Source: Bacillota bacterium
GTDB taxonomy: Bacteria; Bacillota; Clostridia; Christensenellales; SZUA-584
Direction of reading: 5' to 3'
NCBI GenBank assembly: GCA_023415915.1
Contig: JAEZIZ010000083.1
Location: forward strand, 157,364 to 221,363
DNA length: 64,000 nt
The notes under the pieces were generated by a model. The model was not told the origin of the DNA and made no database searches. It was given only the letters and a program-made list of their open reading frames with translations. The position numbers were made by a program, and so were the translations under genes. Position 1 is the first letter of the stretch, and every line of letters begins with the position of its first letter. Below, in pieces: positions 51,021 to 61,468 of this stretch.

Positions 51021-54000
51021 CTATTTCCAACAAGCGTAAATTTCGCATCTGCCTTCCTTAATATCAAGCGCTGCGCTTTTGCCTTTGGCTTTTCCGTCTA
51101 CGCTGAGCTCTGCGGGCCCCTCGTAACCCGGAGTTATAACGACCGTTATAACATAAAGCGCCTTGTCTCTTCTGTATTCGACGGTGTACTTTCCGAAGTT
51201 GTCGGGTACGCACGGGTATACGGACAGCTCTCCCCTCTCTATATGAATGCCCAGCAGATGCACTATTGCGGCCTGATACATCCAGCCTGCCGCTCCGGTA
51301 TACCATGTCCACCCTGCCCTGCCTTTATAATCGGCGGTGTAATAAACGTCTGCGGCCATCACATACGGCTCTCCTTTATACCTTGCCACGTCGGCAGGAG
51401 TGCGCGTATGGTTAATAGGGTTAAGCAGCTGAAACAACCTGAAAGCTTTTTCCTTTTCGCGCAGCTTTGCCGCGGCTATTACGAACCATACGGCTGCGTG
51501 GCTGTATTGTCCGCCGTTCTCGCGCACTCCCGGGAGGTAGGACTTTATATATCCGGGATCCTTCTCCCACTTGTCAAACGCGGGCTTTAAAAGGCGTATC
51601 ACTCCCTCTTCGGACATTACGAGCTGCCGCTCTGCGGAGAGAAACGCCTTTCTTGCCCTTGCCGCTCCCGATATTACCGCCCATGCCTGGGACACAAGGT
51701 CTATGCTGCATTCCTGCGACCCGCGGCAGCCCACCGGCGTTCCGTCGTCAAAGAACGCGCGCATATACCAATCGCCGTCCCACGCGTTGTTTTCTATATT
51801 CGCCCTGAGTTCCTCGCGCTTTTCCTCATACATTTTAGAAAGCGCGTCTTCGCCTCGCCTGCGGCAGAGCGCCGCGAACATTCTGAGTACCTCAGTCAGG
51901 AAGAAAGCCAGCCAGACGCTCTCGCCTTTTTCCTTCTCGCCTATCTTGTTCATGCCGTCGTTCCAGTCGCCCGTGCCTATTAAAGGCAGCCCGTGCTCAC
52001 CGAACTTAAGCGCCGAGTCTATAGCCCTTACGCAGTGCGAGAATACGTTCTCGGTTATATCTGACGAACAAAACTCTTCATAAATGTCGTGCGTGCCCTC
52101 GGGTATCTCTTTCCCCTCAAGGTAAGGCACGTTTTCGTCGAACACGCTCATATCCCCCGTTATCCTCTCGTACTCGCACGCCACAAAGGGCAGAAACAGC
52201 TTGTCGTCGCTGATACGCGTGCGCACGCCGTGCGCTGGCTCATGCCACCAGTGCATCACGTCGCCCTCAACAAACTGCCGCGCCGCGAACTTTACGATAA
52301 TTTCGCGCGTAATTGCCGGGTTGGTATAAACGAGCGACAGCACATCCTGCAGCTGGTCCCTGAAGCCGTATGCCCCGCCCGACTGATAATACCCGGTCCT
52401 GCCCCATATCCTTGACGCGTACGTCTGATAAACAAGCCAGTTGTTTACGAGCGTATCGAACGACTTGTTTTGCGTGGCAACTGTTATCCCTCCCGTAAGG
52501 CGCTTCCAGTAAGCCTTTACCTCGCCAAGCCTTTGCTTTATCTTTAATTCGTCGCCCAGCTCGCCGAGTATATCGTCCGCCTGTTTGGCGTCGCCGTACC
52601 CTAACAGTGCTGCGACGCTTTTGCTTTCGCCCGGCTCAAGCGTTATATGCGCCTGCAGCGCAAGCAGCGACGCCGCATCCAGAGTGTTTGAGAGCTCTTT
52701 TACCTTTACCGCCTCGGGCAGTATGTTGTTTCCCGGCGCGCCGAAAAACTCAAAAGCCGACGTAGTGTAATTTACGTTTTGGCTGGGCATTGCTACGAAC
52801 ATCGCTTTATTCGGGTCGTCAAAATTCGAGGACGCCTCAAGCCTGTTACCGTTAAACCTTGCTTTTATGCTGCGGCAGCCGCGCGCTATGCCCGGCTCGG
52901 CAAAATAATACACCGAGAACCCGTCGCTCCTGTTCGTGTTATTCGATATCTCAAGCAGCGTCGCCTTTACGGGCAGCCTCGTGTCCACAAAAAACGTAGC
53001 ACTTGAGCTTACGCCGCCGTAGCGCTCGCTTACGGTATAGCCTATGCCGTGTATGACGCGGTATTTCCCCGACGCGTACGAATCGGGCATAATACTGAAC
53101 ACCGCGCCCGTCCTGTCGTTTCTTATCAGTATGCCTTCCGCGTTTATGTCGGTAAGCGGGTCGTTCCTGAAGGGCGTAAGCCGTTTCATCTGAGCGTTTT
53201 CCGCCCAGGTGTAGCCTCCTCCTCCCGCGCTTATCAGCGTACCGAACGATTTGTTTACCATTATGTTGCTCCACGGCAGAGGATAATCCTCCACGTCTAT
53301 GCAGTATTCCGTACCGCCGCTTATGTATCCTCCCGTGCCGTTGTCAAACGCCTTTATGCGTCTCGGCGCCCTCGCCCTTTCCCTTGTCTTCTCCTGCTCG
53401 AATATATAAAGCGCGGTCATTTTAATTGGTACTTTAAGCTGCTCGTGCAGCGGCGCGCTGTCTTCCAGCACAAGGCACGAAGCGCTTATTAACGTGGCAA
53501 TCTGCTTTTCCGTGGCGCAGTCCCTTGCAATCGCATACACCCTGTTGTACGGCCTGCCCGACGACGCCTGCTCGAATTCTTTAAGCTTATCTCGCAGCGG
53601 ATTTATATACTCCGCGCCGCCGTCGTATATTATAACAAGATCCGCTTTAACGCAGCGGTGGCTCATGAACTCCTGTGCTTTCACTACTGTTTTTACAACG
53701 TCCATATGCTCACGGTCGTGCGCGAACATGCAGATTATAGGCAGGTCGCCCGATATCCCCAGGCACCACAGCGCCTGTACGCCGTCCGCCTCGGAGCTCA
53801 GCGCGTGTTCGCAGGGTATTTTTATAACGGTGCGCGAAGCAATCCGCTGAAAAAGGTCAGCCTGCATGTCCTTTAGCTTTAAATAGCGCATTTCAACCTG
53901 CGAATGGGTCCACGCAAGATGGAACGTACGCTTAACGTCGTCTTCTCCCGATATCACCGAAAGGCTTTGTATCACGTCCTGCTTGCATTCGCCGGCAGCT

Positions 54001-57000
54001 ATTACAAAGGCAACGCTGCCCGTAGACTTCGCGGGCACTGATATGTCACACTTTATGCCAAGTGCCCTTGCCACGTCCTGTTTTCCGCCGTAGCCCGTCA
54101 TGCAAGCCGGCACGCCGAATATGTTCTTGCGGCCGAAAATGCCGGCGCGGTCGGTGATAAACTCGGCGCTCCCTTGGGCGCATAATTTCATAGCGCTGTA
54201 AACGCACTTGTTCCTGCGGCGCGCAAATATCGTTTTAGCGCCCGCGTCCACCTCGGTTTCCAAAAAAAGCTCAGTAAAAGCCGGATGCGCTTCGAAATCA
54301 GGCTGCCTGCAAAGCGCCGGGGTAAATGCGCACATCACCGAAAGGTTTGCTTCCCTGTCACTTTTGTTGTTTATCTCGAGGTTTCTTATTTCCATGTCGT
54401 ATTCCGGAGAAACGCAGACCTCGAGCGTCGTCGTTATATCTCCTATTTCACGCACATACGCTGCCTTGTGCGGCTCGAACACCGCCCTTTCCTGGTCCGC
54501 GCGTACGCACGTGGGCAGCATTGCGGCCGACCACACCGCGCCCGTATTGTTATCCCTTATATAGACGTGTATGCCGGGCGCAGTCCTTAGGTAATCGCTG
54601 TACCACCTGTTTACCATCTTATACCTGTACATAGAATAGCCCGTGCCGTACTGCGTAAGCATAACAGTGTAATTCCCGTTGGAAAGAAAATGCGCTTCGG
54701 GATACTGCACGAAATGCTTGAACGTCCTTACAGAATGTATCTCTTCCGCGAATTCATTGTGCTCGGGCTGCTTCTCCCCGAGGCTAAGCGTTATGTTTCT
54801 CGGCGGCACTTTTTCTTTTAGCAGCATCTCGGTGGCTTTTACGCACATCGAGCTGTGAAAAAGCTCCTGCAACTTGTCGTCCTGCAGGCAGTTGAGTATC
54901 GAAGCGAGTATCATGCCCTGATGGTGCGCCATGTAGCTCTTTACTATGCGCTTCTTTTTGCCCTTCTGCATCCTTGCCTGCGTGTAATCAACGGCTTCGT
55001 AAAACCCGTACTTTCCCAAGGCCCCTATCTTTTCGAGCCGCTCTAAGTTGTGCACCGCGGCTTTGGCGTTGACGTGAAGCGCTAAGAATACGGAATAAGG
55101 CGATACTACCACTTCCCTTACAAGGCCGGAGCGCATGCCGAGTCCCGGCACGCCGAACGCCTTATACTGATAGTTCATCTGCAGGTCGAAAGCGTAATAC
55201 CCAGATTCCGAAACGCCCCAGGGGACGCGGCGCTGTTCGCCGTAGTCGCTCTGCATGTTGACTACTGTTATATACGTCTCTCCGAGCAGCGTATTGTCGT
55301 AGCTTTTCATTATTATAAGCGGCATTAAGTACTCGAACATCGTTCCGCCCCACGAGAGCAGCACTCTGTTGTCTCCCGCCACGATAAGCGGCCTTGCCAG
55401 CCTGAACCAATGTTTTCCAGGCACGTCTCCCTTCGCGATCGCTATAAACCCCGTCTGCCTCGCTTCGGAGGCGAGCAGGTCGTAATGCGTGTCGCTCAGC
55501 CTGTTCTGCCGCTCGTCAAAGCCAATAGAGAAAAGGCCTTTACCCTCGTCATACAGCGCCGCAAAGTCCATTGCGTCAAACAGCGCCTTTATGCGCCTTG
55601 TAAGCCGTTCCATGCGAAGAGTTAATCTGCGGCACGCCACGTAGCTTTCGCCCAGCGCCGTTTCCATCGATTTTATCCACTCGAGCGCCTTCTCGTCCCG
55701 CAGGCCTGCCGCCTTTTCATATATTTCGGAGAGCAGTTCCAGCACCTCGTTGAATTCGCCTATGTATCTGTTTACGGATATAGCGCCCAGCTTTATCTGA
55801 AGGTCGTTTATTATATCAAGATACATACTGGTATGCGGGGATTCAAAAGTGAGCAACTTGGGCGCCCATTTCGCGTATTTGTCATAGTAGCACTCAAACG
55901 CTTTTTTGTATGCGGACAATGGCGCGCTATCCTCTCCAATCATGCCAATGAGGCGCATAGAATCGTATATGCCGCTGTCAAAAAGGTCCTGCCCGTCTAA
56001 AAACGCATCCGTTTGCCCGGACTCTCTCAGCATTGCTTTTATTCCCTTGTGCATATTGCCGGCTATAGGGTAATTGAGCATATCGTTTATAGCCTCTAGC
56101 GCTACTATCAGGTAGCAGGCAAGGTTGCCGCTGTCCACCGACGATACGTATTTCGGCTCGAGAGGCGTAAGGTCGGTTATGTCATACCAGTTATAAAGAT
56201 GCCCTTGCCATTTAGGAGCCTTCTCTATGCCCTGCACGCATCTCTCCAGCCTTCCGAGCGCTTCGGGCAGAGTAATAAAGCCCATGTAATAAGCCGCGAG
56301 CCCCGACGTCATAGAGAACGCTATGTTCGTGGGCGAAGTCCTTAAAGCTGCGCCCTTTTTGGGGCTGTGCTGATAGTTGTCGGGCATCCAGCAGTATTCG
56401 TTCTCCGCGCCGTACTTTTCAAAAAACCTCCATGTCTTGAGTGCAATATCTTCAAGGTACTCTTTTTGCCTTTCGTCCAGCGTATACTTTTTGATTTTTC
56501 TTGGCCTGCTTATCAAATAAGCAATCGAGGGCGCGAAAAACCATACCGCAAATATGAGGAACGCGATAAGCGAAAACGTGCCGGTGGCGATAAGCGACAG
56601 CGCGTACAGCACAACGGCGAGAACAGGCGCCGCGCGCATCTTCTTCCAGTAATACGATACGCCGTCCTCTGCATGCTTTTCACGCTCCGCGGCGGTAACC
56701 CATTCGAGCATGTTCTTTTTTGTCACCGCCATGCGTACTATCGTGCGCACTATAGCGTCGAGCATAAGGTACGTTTCATACGCCAGGAACGCGAACTTGT
56801 AAAACGACTGTTCGAACAGCGTCTTTGTTTCGTACCACGCGTCCTTAAGCGTCGTTCCCTTGCCGGTGTTTCTTATGAGCACTATTATTCTGCTGCCGAA
56901 GTCCAACAGGCCGTCAATAAACAGCGGCAGTATGCCCGATATGAACCAGAAGAAAGCGGAGCGGTAAAACGCGGTCTGCGAAAGCAGTATTACAACAAAC

Positions 57001-59354
57001 GACAGCGGCACTACGAGGCTGCGCCGTATGTTGTCTATTATCTGGTACTTTGTGAGCGCGGAAAGAGGGTTTTTTATCCTACCGTCCTTAGTCCTTACGT
57101 TACCTTTAAGCCACGGCAAGAGCTGCCAGTCGCCTCTCACCCACCTGTGCTGCCTTTGCGCCCACGAGAGGTATTTCGTAGGGTAGCCGTCCATAAGCAC
57201 CACATCGCTTAACAGCGCGCACCTTGCGTATCCTCCTTCAAGCAGATCGTGGCTTAGTATGGCGTCGTCGGGGAACGCGTTTTTGAGCACTTTAGCGTAT
57301 ATATCGACTTCGAATATGCCTTTTCCGGTATATATGCCTGTACCGAACCCGTCCTGATAAACGTCGGACGCGGCGCACGCGTATGTATCAAGCCCGCCCT
57401 TTCCCGAGAACACAAGAGAGAACCTTGTCTTTGCGGCGCATACAACGTCTATCCCTATCCGCGGCTGCATTATGCCGAAACCGCGCTTTACCGTGTTGGT
57501 GGCGGGGTCTATCCGGGGCTGGTTGAGCGGATGCTCCATCGCTCCTATCATCTTGACGGCGGCGTCGCGCGAAAGCTCCGTGTCGGTATCCAGCGTAATG
57601 ACGTACTTTATTCCCTGCGGTATGTCCTTTGATACGTGCATGAACCCTTTATCGTCGCCGCGCAGTAATGAGCATACTTCAAGAAGCGCACCCCGCTTGC
57701 GCTCCTTGCCCGAAAACTTCTTCTGCGACGGTATGTACGTACGTTTTCTCTGTGCGTAAAAAAATAGCTTTTTTCCGTATTTACTGTTGAGCGCGTTTAT
57801 CTCTTCCTCTATCTTCTCAATTATCTCTACTTCCTGCGCATTTATCTCGTTCTTGTCCTCCTTAAAATCTGAGAGCAGCATGAAGTAGAGGTTTTCGTGC
57901 TGGTTTGCGGCATAGTAGACCTGCATTTTTTCAAGCAATTCACGCCCATCCTCGAGGCTCGTAAGCAGCGAAGTTACCGCCACCATAGTCGCGCTTTCGG
58001 GAGGAATGCCCTTCTTAAGCGACATCTTTGGTATGAAAGCGGGCTTGTTGATTATTGTGAATATCCTGTTGTTAATCGCCGCCGCCACAGCGTATATTGG
58101 TATTAAGCTCAGCAGAAAGCCTATTATACCGTATACGGGCGGGTACATGAAAAATAGCGAAATACACAGCAGCCCCGCGCTGACAATCGTGGAAACAAGC
58201 GCGCCTCCGGCATAAAAGAGCAGCATATGCCGCTTGACAAAGCTTGCGGCCCTCTCCTTAAACGGCACCTTTGCGAATTCGCGCATAAGGTCGTGGCGCT
58301 TTGCACCCCGCAGGTATTCTCCGACGTGTTCGCCGGAACTTTTAGCGAGACTTATAGCGGCTTTCGCTACCGCTGGCTCGGATACGTTTATTATTGAGGC
58401 GATTTCGGTAACGCCCTTCCTGTAGTATTCCCGCGAGTTGAAGTCCATCGCAACGTAGCATTCGTCCTCGCTTAAATGCCTGTGCACGGCGGAAATGCCT
58501 TCGAATATGGCCTCAAAGTTTATCTTGGCGAGCATTCTCAGCGACGAGAGCGCATTTGAAATGTACATTATATTCATCGCCTGAGCGGCATGCGCTTTTG
58601 CGACTAGCTTGTCAATAGAAAGGTTTCGCGCCGCGAGCCTTTTGTTTATCTTTTCCGCGACTTCGCCCATATGCTGGCTTTCCCTGAAAAGCACCGTTAA
58701 ATGTTCGATAAACTGCGGGCTTGACAGCACGCCTTTGTTTTCGATTATCAGCGACTCCAGAGTCTGCGTTCCATCTTCCGCCTGCGCGTAGAATTTCTCC
58801 GCCCTTCTTCTCATCTTAAGGCTCTCTATGCTTCTCTTGGCAAGCTCGGAAACCGCACATATGATAGCGATTTTAAGCATGTCGACAAACACCCAAAGCT
58901 CGCCCGAATCGAGTTCTGCCTCTTTTTGGTACGCCTCAAGGAACTCCTGTATATTGCTTACCGTTATATAAAAAGAGCTGTGCTTGGCAAGCTCAATTCC
59001 TAAAGCGAAGCTGCGCGGGTAATGTGCGAACTTACCGTTCTTTATATGCGGCAGGCGGTATGTTTCCTTCTTTAATTCTATCTGCTTTATCTGCTCCAAA
59101 AAGAGATACCGGTTGTCATAAAACCATTCGGAAAGCGCGGGCAGCTCAACACCGTCGTACTTACCCTGCCTTGCGGACGAATATGCGTTCTCTATGTTCC
59201 TGCTCGCTTCCCCAAGGCTAATATGCCTGTACTCCATGTTTTTGGAATACACCTTGTGTATGAGCGACAGTTCGTAAGCATACTTGATAAGTTCCTGCGA
59301 TGAAAGCTTAACATCGTCGAGTATATTCAATGAAATGCTTTGTTTTAAAAGCAT
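51021..59354 (-). CDS. NdvB-like cyclic beta-glucan synthase (GT84/glycoamylase/GH94)
   Basis: A 2777-residue membrane enzyme similar to NdvB/ChvB, which makes cyclic beta-1,2-glucan from UDP-glucose on a protein-linked primer. Parts in order: N-terminal cytoplasmic region (1-370); two membrane helices (about 375-425); glycosyltransferase domain with TLDTDTEL near 586 and the QRQHRWVRGDWQ (QxxRW) motif near 735; further helices (about 765-825 and 865-940); glycoamylase domain (about 1290-1450, GVPGLGMRSGL near 1400); and two beta-sandwich plus (alpha/alpha)6 GH94 phosphorylase regions with GTGDWNDGMNKIG near 2463. The phosphorylase part sets chain length. Linkage and product cannot be fixed by reading; the length matches the NdvB class. 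Single open frame, no break. Confidence 0.93.
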   Translation of the reverse strand: MLLKQSISLNILDDVKLSSQELIKYAYELSLIHKVYSKNMEYRHISLGEASRNIENAYSSARQGKYDGVELPALSEWFYDNRYLFLEQIKQIELKKETYRLPHIKNGKFAHYPRSFALGIELAKHSSFYITVSNIQEFLEAYQKEAELDSGELWVFVDMLKIAIICAVSELAKRSIESLKMRRRAEKFYAQAEDGTQTLESLIIENKGVLSSPQFIEHLTVLFRESQHMGEVAEKINKRLAARNLSIDKLVAKAHAAQAMNIMYISNALSSLRMLAKINFEAIFEGISAVHRHLSEDECYVAMDFNSREYYRKGVTEIASIINVSEPAVAKAAISLAKSSGEHVGEYLRGAKRHDLMREFAKVPFKERAASFVKRHMLLFYAGGALVSTIVSAGLLCISLFFMYPPVYGIIGFLLSLIPIYAVAAAINNRIFTIINKPAFIPKMSLKKGIPPESATMVAVTSLLTSLEDGRELLEKMQVYYAANQHENLYFMLLSDFKEDKNEINAQEVEIIEKIEEEINALNSKYGKKLFFYAQRKRTYIPSQKKFSGKERKRGALLEVCSLLRGDDKGFMHVSKDIPQGIKYVITLDTDTELSRDAAVKMIGAMEHPLNQPRIDPATNTVKRGFGIMQPRIGIDVVCAAKTRFSLVFSGKGGLDTYACAASDVYQDGFGTGIYTGKGIFEVDIYAKVLKNAFPDDAILSHDLLEGGYARCALLSDVVLMDGYPTKYLSWAQRQHRWVRGDWQLLPWLKGNVRTKDGRIKNPLSALTKYQIIDNIRRSLVVPLSFVVILLSQTAFYRSAFFWFISGILPLFIDGLLDFGSRIIVLIRNTGKGTTLKDAWYETKTLFEQSFYKFAFLAYETYLMLDAIVRTIVRMAVTKKNMLEWVTAAEREKHAEDGVSYYWKKMRAAPVLAVVLYALSLIATGTFSLIAFLIFAVWFFAPSIAYLISRPRKIKKYTLDERQKEYLEDIALKTWRFFEKYGAENEYCWMPDNYQHSPKKGAALRTSPTNIAFSMTSGLAAYYMGFITLPEALGRLERCVQGIEKAPKWQGHLYNWYDITDLTPLEPKYVSSVDSGNLACYLIVALEAINDMLNYPIAGNMHKGIKAMLRESGQTDAFLDGQDLFDSGIYDSMRLIGMIGEDSAPLSAYKKAFECYYDKYAKWAPKLLTFESPHTSMYLDIINDLQIKLGAISVNRYIGEFNEVLELLSEIYEKAAGLRDEKALEWIKSMETALGESYVACRRLTLRMERLTRRIKALFDAMDFAALYDEGKGLFSIGFDERQNRLSDTHYDLLASEARQTGFIAIAKGDVPGKHWFRLARPLIVAGDNRVLLSWGGTMFEYLMPLIIMKSYDNTLLGETYITVVNMQSDYGEQRRVPWGVSESGYYAFDLQMNYQYKAFGVPGLGMRSGLVREVVVSPYSVFLALHVNAKAAVHNLERLEKIGALGKYGFYEAVDYTQARMQKGKKKRIVKSYMAHHQGMILASILNCLQDDKLQELFHSSMCVKATEMLLKEKVPPRNITLSLGEKQPEHNEFAEEIHSVRTFKHFVQYPEAHFLSNGNYTVMLTQYGTGYSMYRYKMVNRWYSDYLRTAPGIHVYIRDNNTGAVWSAAMLPTCVRADQERAVFEPHKAAYVREIGDITTTLEVCVSPEYDMEIRNLEINNKSDREANLSVMCAFTPALCRQPDFEAHPAFTELFLETEVDAGAKTIFARRRNKCVYSAMKLCAQGSAEFITDRAGIFGRKNIFGVPACMTGYGGKQDVARALGIKCDISVPAKSTGSVAFVIAAGECKQDVIQSLSVISGEDDVKRTFHLAWTHSQVEMRYLKLKDMQADLFQRIASRTVIKIPCEHALSSEADGVQALWCLGISGDLPIICMFAHDREHMDVVKTVVKAQEFMSHRCVKADLVIIYDGGAEYINPLRDKLKEFEQASSGRPYNRVYAIARDCATEKQIATLISASCLVLEDSAPLHEQLKVPIKMTALYIFEQEKTRERARAPRRIKAFDNGTGGYISGGTEYCIDVEDYPLPWSNIMVNKSFGTLISAGGGGYTWAENAQMKRLTPFRNDPLTDINAEGILIRNDRTGAVFSIMPDSYASGKYRVIHGIGYTVSERYGGVSSSATFFVDTRLPVKATLLEISNNTNRSDGFSVYYFAEPGIARGCRSIKARFNGNRLEASSNFDDPNKAMFVAMPSQNVNYTTSAFEFFGAPGNNILPEAVKVKELSNTLDAASLLALQAHITLEPGESKSVAALLGYGDAKQADDILGELGDELKIKQRLGEVKAYWKRLTGGITVATQNKSFDTLVNNWLVYQTYASRIWGRTGYYQSGGAYGFRDQLQDVLSLVYTNPAITREIIVKFAARQFVEGDVMHWWHEPAHGVRTRISDDKLFLPFVACEYERITGDMSVFDENVPYLEGKEIPEGTHDIYEEFCSSDITENVFSHCVRAIDSALKFGEHGLPLIGTGDWNDGMNKIGEKEKGESVWLAFFLTEVLRMFAALCRRRGEDALSKMYEEKREELRANIENNAWDGDWYMRAFFDDGTPVGCRGSQECSIDLVSQAWAVISGAARARKAFLSAERQLVMSEEGVIRLLKPAFDKWEKDPGYIKSYLPGVRENGGQYSHAAVWFVIAAAKLREKEKAFRLFQLLNPINHTRTPADVARYKGEPYVMAADVYYTADYKGRAGWTWYTGAAGWMYQAAIVHLLGIHIERGELSVYPCVPDNFGKYTVEYRRDKALYVITVVITPGYEGPAELSVDGKAKGKSAALDIKEGRCEIYACWK

Positions 59355-59454
59355 AGTCCCTCCATTATGAATTGCCTACTCATATTATTGTCTTTTGGCA
59401 TGCTCAAAATTCAGGCGCATTTTACCGCATTTTTTCAATTGCATTAATAATGAA

Positions 59455-59488
59455 AATAAAAAAGAAGCCCTCTTTTGAAAGCTTCTTT
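59455..59488 (-). terminator. Terminator of rnpB
   Basis: Minus strand: AAAGAAGC, loop TTTCAAAAGAGG, GCTTCTTT and then TTTTATTTT, a few bases after the 3' end of the RNase P RNA. Confidence 0.8.
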
Positions 59489-59496
59489 AAATCATA

Positions 59497-59947
59497 ATTT
59501 TGAGACAAACCTGTAAGCCGAGTTCTGTCAAGAACGGTCATCTATCTACGCCTGCAGTTGCCAGCAGGCTCCAGCGATTACATGGGGCGCGGCGGGCAGC
59601 CGCTTTAATATCGGAGTCCCAAAAAATCGTGAGACTTTTTGGAGCGATAATGCCCACTATCAATCTTGCACCGAGCGGGGTTTACATAGCAGCCAAGTCG
59701 CCATGGCTCTGGTGAGCTCTTACCTCGCCTTTTCACCCTTGCTCCCTGCAGTATACAGTGTAGGAAGCGGTATATCTCTGTTGCACTTTCCTTGGAGTCG
59801 CCTCCACCGGGTATTACCCGGCGCCCTGCCCTTCGGAGCTCGGACTTTCCTCCCCCCGCACTGGAATTGGCGCTTTGTTAATCATATGACTCTGTCAGTA
59901 CCAATTCCAGTGCGGGGAGCAACCGTTCAGTTTGCTCAAAATTTATT
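59497..59947 (-). ncRNA. rnpB: RNase P RNA, bacterial class A
   Basis: The catalytic RNA that trims the 5' ends of pre-tRNA. Minus-strand hallmarks are GGGAGGAAAGTCCGAGCTCC (CR I, 59834-59855 area), GGGTGAAAAGGCGAGGTAAGAG, the GTAAACCCC segment, and AGAACTCGGCTTACAGG near the 3' end. Helix P1 can be drawn between TTTTGAGCAAAC at the 5' end and GTTTGTCTCAAAA at the 3' end, which sets both ends within a few bases. The P3 hairpin is long: CCCCGCACTGGAATTGG and its exact complement, around a 31-base loop. The 5' end overlaps the stop codon of the zinc-ribbon protein gene (59943), so I cannot separate a promoter; it may be processed from a longer transcript. Confidence 0.93.
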
Positions 59948-60665
59948 TCACGTATAATATGCGTCCGCAATTTTCGCACTCGACTATTGTATCAGCTTTT
60001 TTTATTTTTGCCAAGTCTCTTGACGGCAATTCCATATTGCAGCCCATGCACCGGCCGTCTTTAAGCAGCGTTACCGGCATTGCTCTGTTCTGCTTTATAC
60101 GCTTATACTTTTGAAGCAGCGCCGGGTCTACCTTGGACGCAGCGGCGTCGGCTTCCTTTCTCAATTTGTCAAGCTCGTCGGCGCCGGCGCGCAGCTCTTC
60201 CTCATGCTTTGCCTTCAAAGTGTTGAAATCCCTTTGCGCCTTGCCGACCTTTGTTAGCATGTCCTTAAGCTTTTCCGCGGTGCTCTCGGCGTTTTTCTGC
60301 ACGCTTAACGCCCTGCGCTTCTGCTTTACTATGTTTTCGTACGTCGACTCGTATTCGCGCACAAGGTCTTTGACAACATTATAATCAAGAACGTTTATAT
60401 CAATGCGTTCATACTCGCTGATATCGTTGTGCTTTTTGTTTAAGAATTCCATCATCCTGTCATACTGCGCGTTAATCTCCGAGAGCTCATTCTGCTCGAC
60501 AAGCGCTCTGTTTTCCATATCCTTAAGCAGCGCCTGCTGCTTTCTCAAATAACTCTGCAGTTTAACAAGCTGTTTTCTTGTTGCAGTATTTTTCAGCTTA
60601 CTTTCGTATGCCTCCAATTTGGCATCCGCTTGCTGGTATTCATATAGTACGGCCAGCTTATCCAA
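59943..60665 (-). CDS. Zinc-ribbon coiled-coil protein (DUF164/C4-type zinc ribbon)
   Basis: A 240-residue protein with a long antiparallel coiled coil (about 10-185) and a C-terminal zinc ribbon (CMGC and CENC, about 205-232). The family is usually located beside nif3-like genes, as here, and is annotated as putative nucleic-acid or tubulin-fold binding, without firm function. It lies 20 bases after the nif3-like gene. Its stop codon is within the predicted 5' end of rnpB. Length is normal. Confidence 0.85.
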   Translation of the reverse strand: MDKLAVLYEYQQADAKLEAYESKLKNTATRKQLVKLQSYLRKQQALLKDMENRALVEQNELSEINAQYDRMMEFLNKKHNDISEYERIDINVLDYNVVKDLVREYESTYENIVKQKRRALSVQKNAESTAEKLKDMLTKVGKAQRDFNTLKAKHEEELRAGADELDKLRKEADAAASKVDPALLQKYKRIKQNRAMPVTLLKDGRCMGCNMELPSRDLAKIKKADTIVECENCGRILYVK

Positions 60666-60685
60666 CTAAAATCCTCCAATGTCTG

Positions 60686-61468
60686 TTATATATATTCATA
60701 CGGCGATTGCACGCTATCTGCCTTGAATAAGTCCACATTCAATTGTAACTCATCAAGCCGAGATTGTAAACTCATAAATGCTTTGTCCACAAAGCAGCGC
60801 TCGGTAGAGAAGTGCCCCGCCTCAATAAGAAGCAGCCCTAGGGCCTGCGCGTCAAGAAAATGATGATGCTTCGCCTCGCCGGTTATAAGCGCCTGGGCGC
60901 ACGCGTTTTTTGCCGCTTCTATGAAGTCTCCTCCGCTTCCGCCCACCACCGCAGCCTTTTCTATTTTCACCGTATCTGTAAACGACATCTTCAGCGCATC
61001 TATACCCAAAGCAAGCTTAATTCTCTCCGCAAGCTCGTTTTTACTCATTGAAGATTTAAAACGTCCGACGCGCACGAGGCCTTCTTCCCCTATTACCTCA
61101 ATGTTTTCAAGGCCAAGCTTTTGCGCAAGTTCGTCGTTAATGCCTCCGTCCGCCCTGTCAAACGACGTATGCGCAGCATAAAGCGATATGCCCGACCTTA
61201 TAAGGCGCATCATTACGGCGTCGGAAGTCTTGCGGCAGTCAAAGCGTTTTTTAGCTTCAAACATCAGCGGATGGTGCGCGAGAATCATATCGCAATTAAG
61301 CTCCTCGGCTTTTTGCGCAACTTTCATAGTGGCGTCGAGCGCAACGAGCACGCGGCTTACATTATCGCCGCAGCGCAGCAGCAGGCCCGAATTATCCCAT
61401 TCGTAAGCAAGGCTTAACGGGGCTATGTCTTCTATAGCACCTACAACTTTATCCAATGCGGCAGGCAT
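60686..61468 (-). CDS. Nif3-like dinuclear metal-centre protein
   Basis: A 260-residue member of the NIF3/YbgI family. Expected metal ligands are present: AHHPLMF (His pair, near residue 63) and AHTSFDRADGGIND (near 98-111), and late HHFLDAQALGLLLIEAGHFSTER. Members form hexameric rings with two metals per subunit; they have been called GTP cyclohydrolase 1 type 2 in databases but this is not confirmed. Its start overlaps the end of trmK by 20 bp, as in many Firmicutes. Confidence 0.93.
   Translation of the reverse strand: MPAALDKVVGAIEDIAPLSLAYEWDNSGLLLRCGDNVSRVLVALDATMKVAQKAEELNCDMILAHHPLMFEAKKRFDCRKTSDAVMMRLIRSGISLYAAHTSFDRADGGINDELAQKLGLENIEVIGEEGLVRVGRFKSSMSKNELAERIKLALGIDALKMSFTDTVKIEKAAVVGGSGGDFIEAAKNACAQALITGEAKHHHFLDAQALGLLLIEAGHFSTERCFVDKAFMSLQSRLDELQLNVDLFKADSVQSPYEYI

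Noticed and set aside
56367..57212. Plus-strand frame of 281 codons inside the glucan synthase gene
   Set aside because: Basic, Tyr/Arg-rich translation typical of a reverse-strand shadow; no ribosome-binding site; the minus-strand frame has clear glycosyltransferase motifs.
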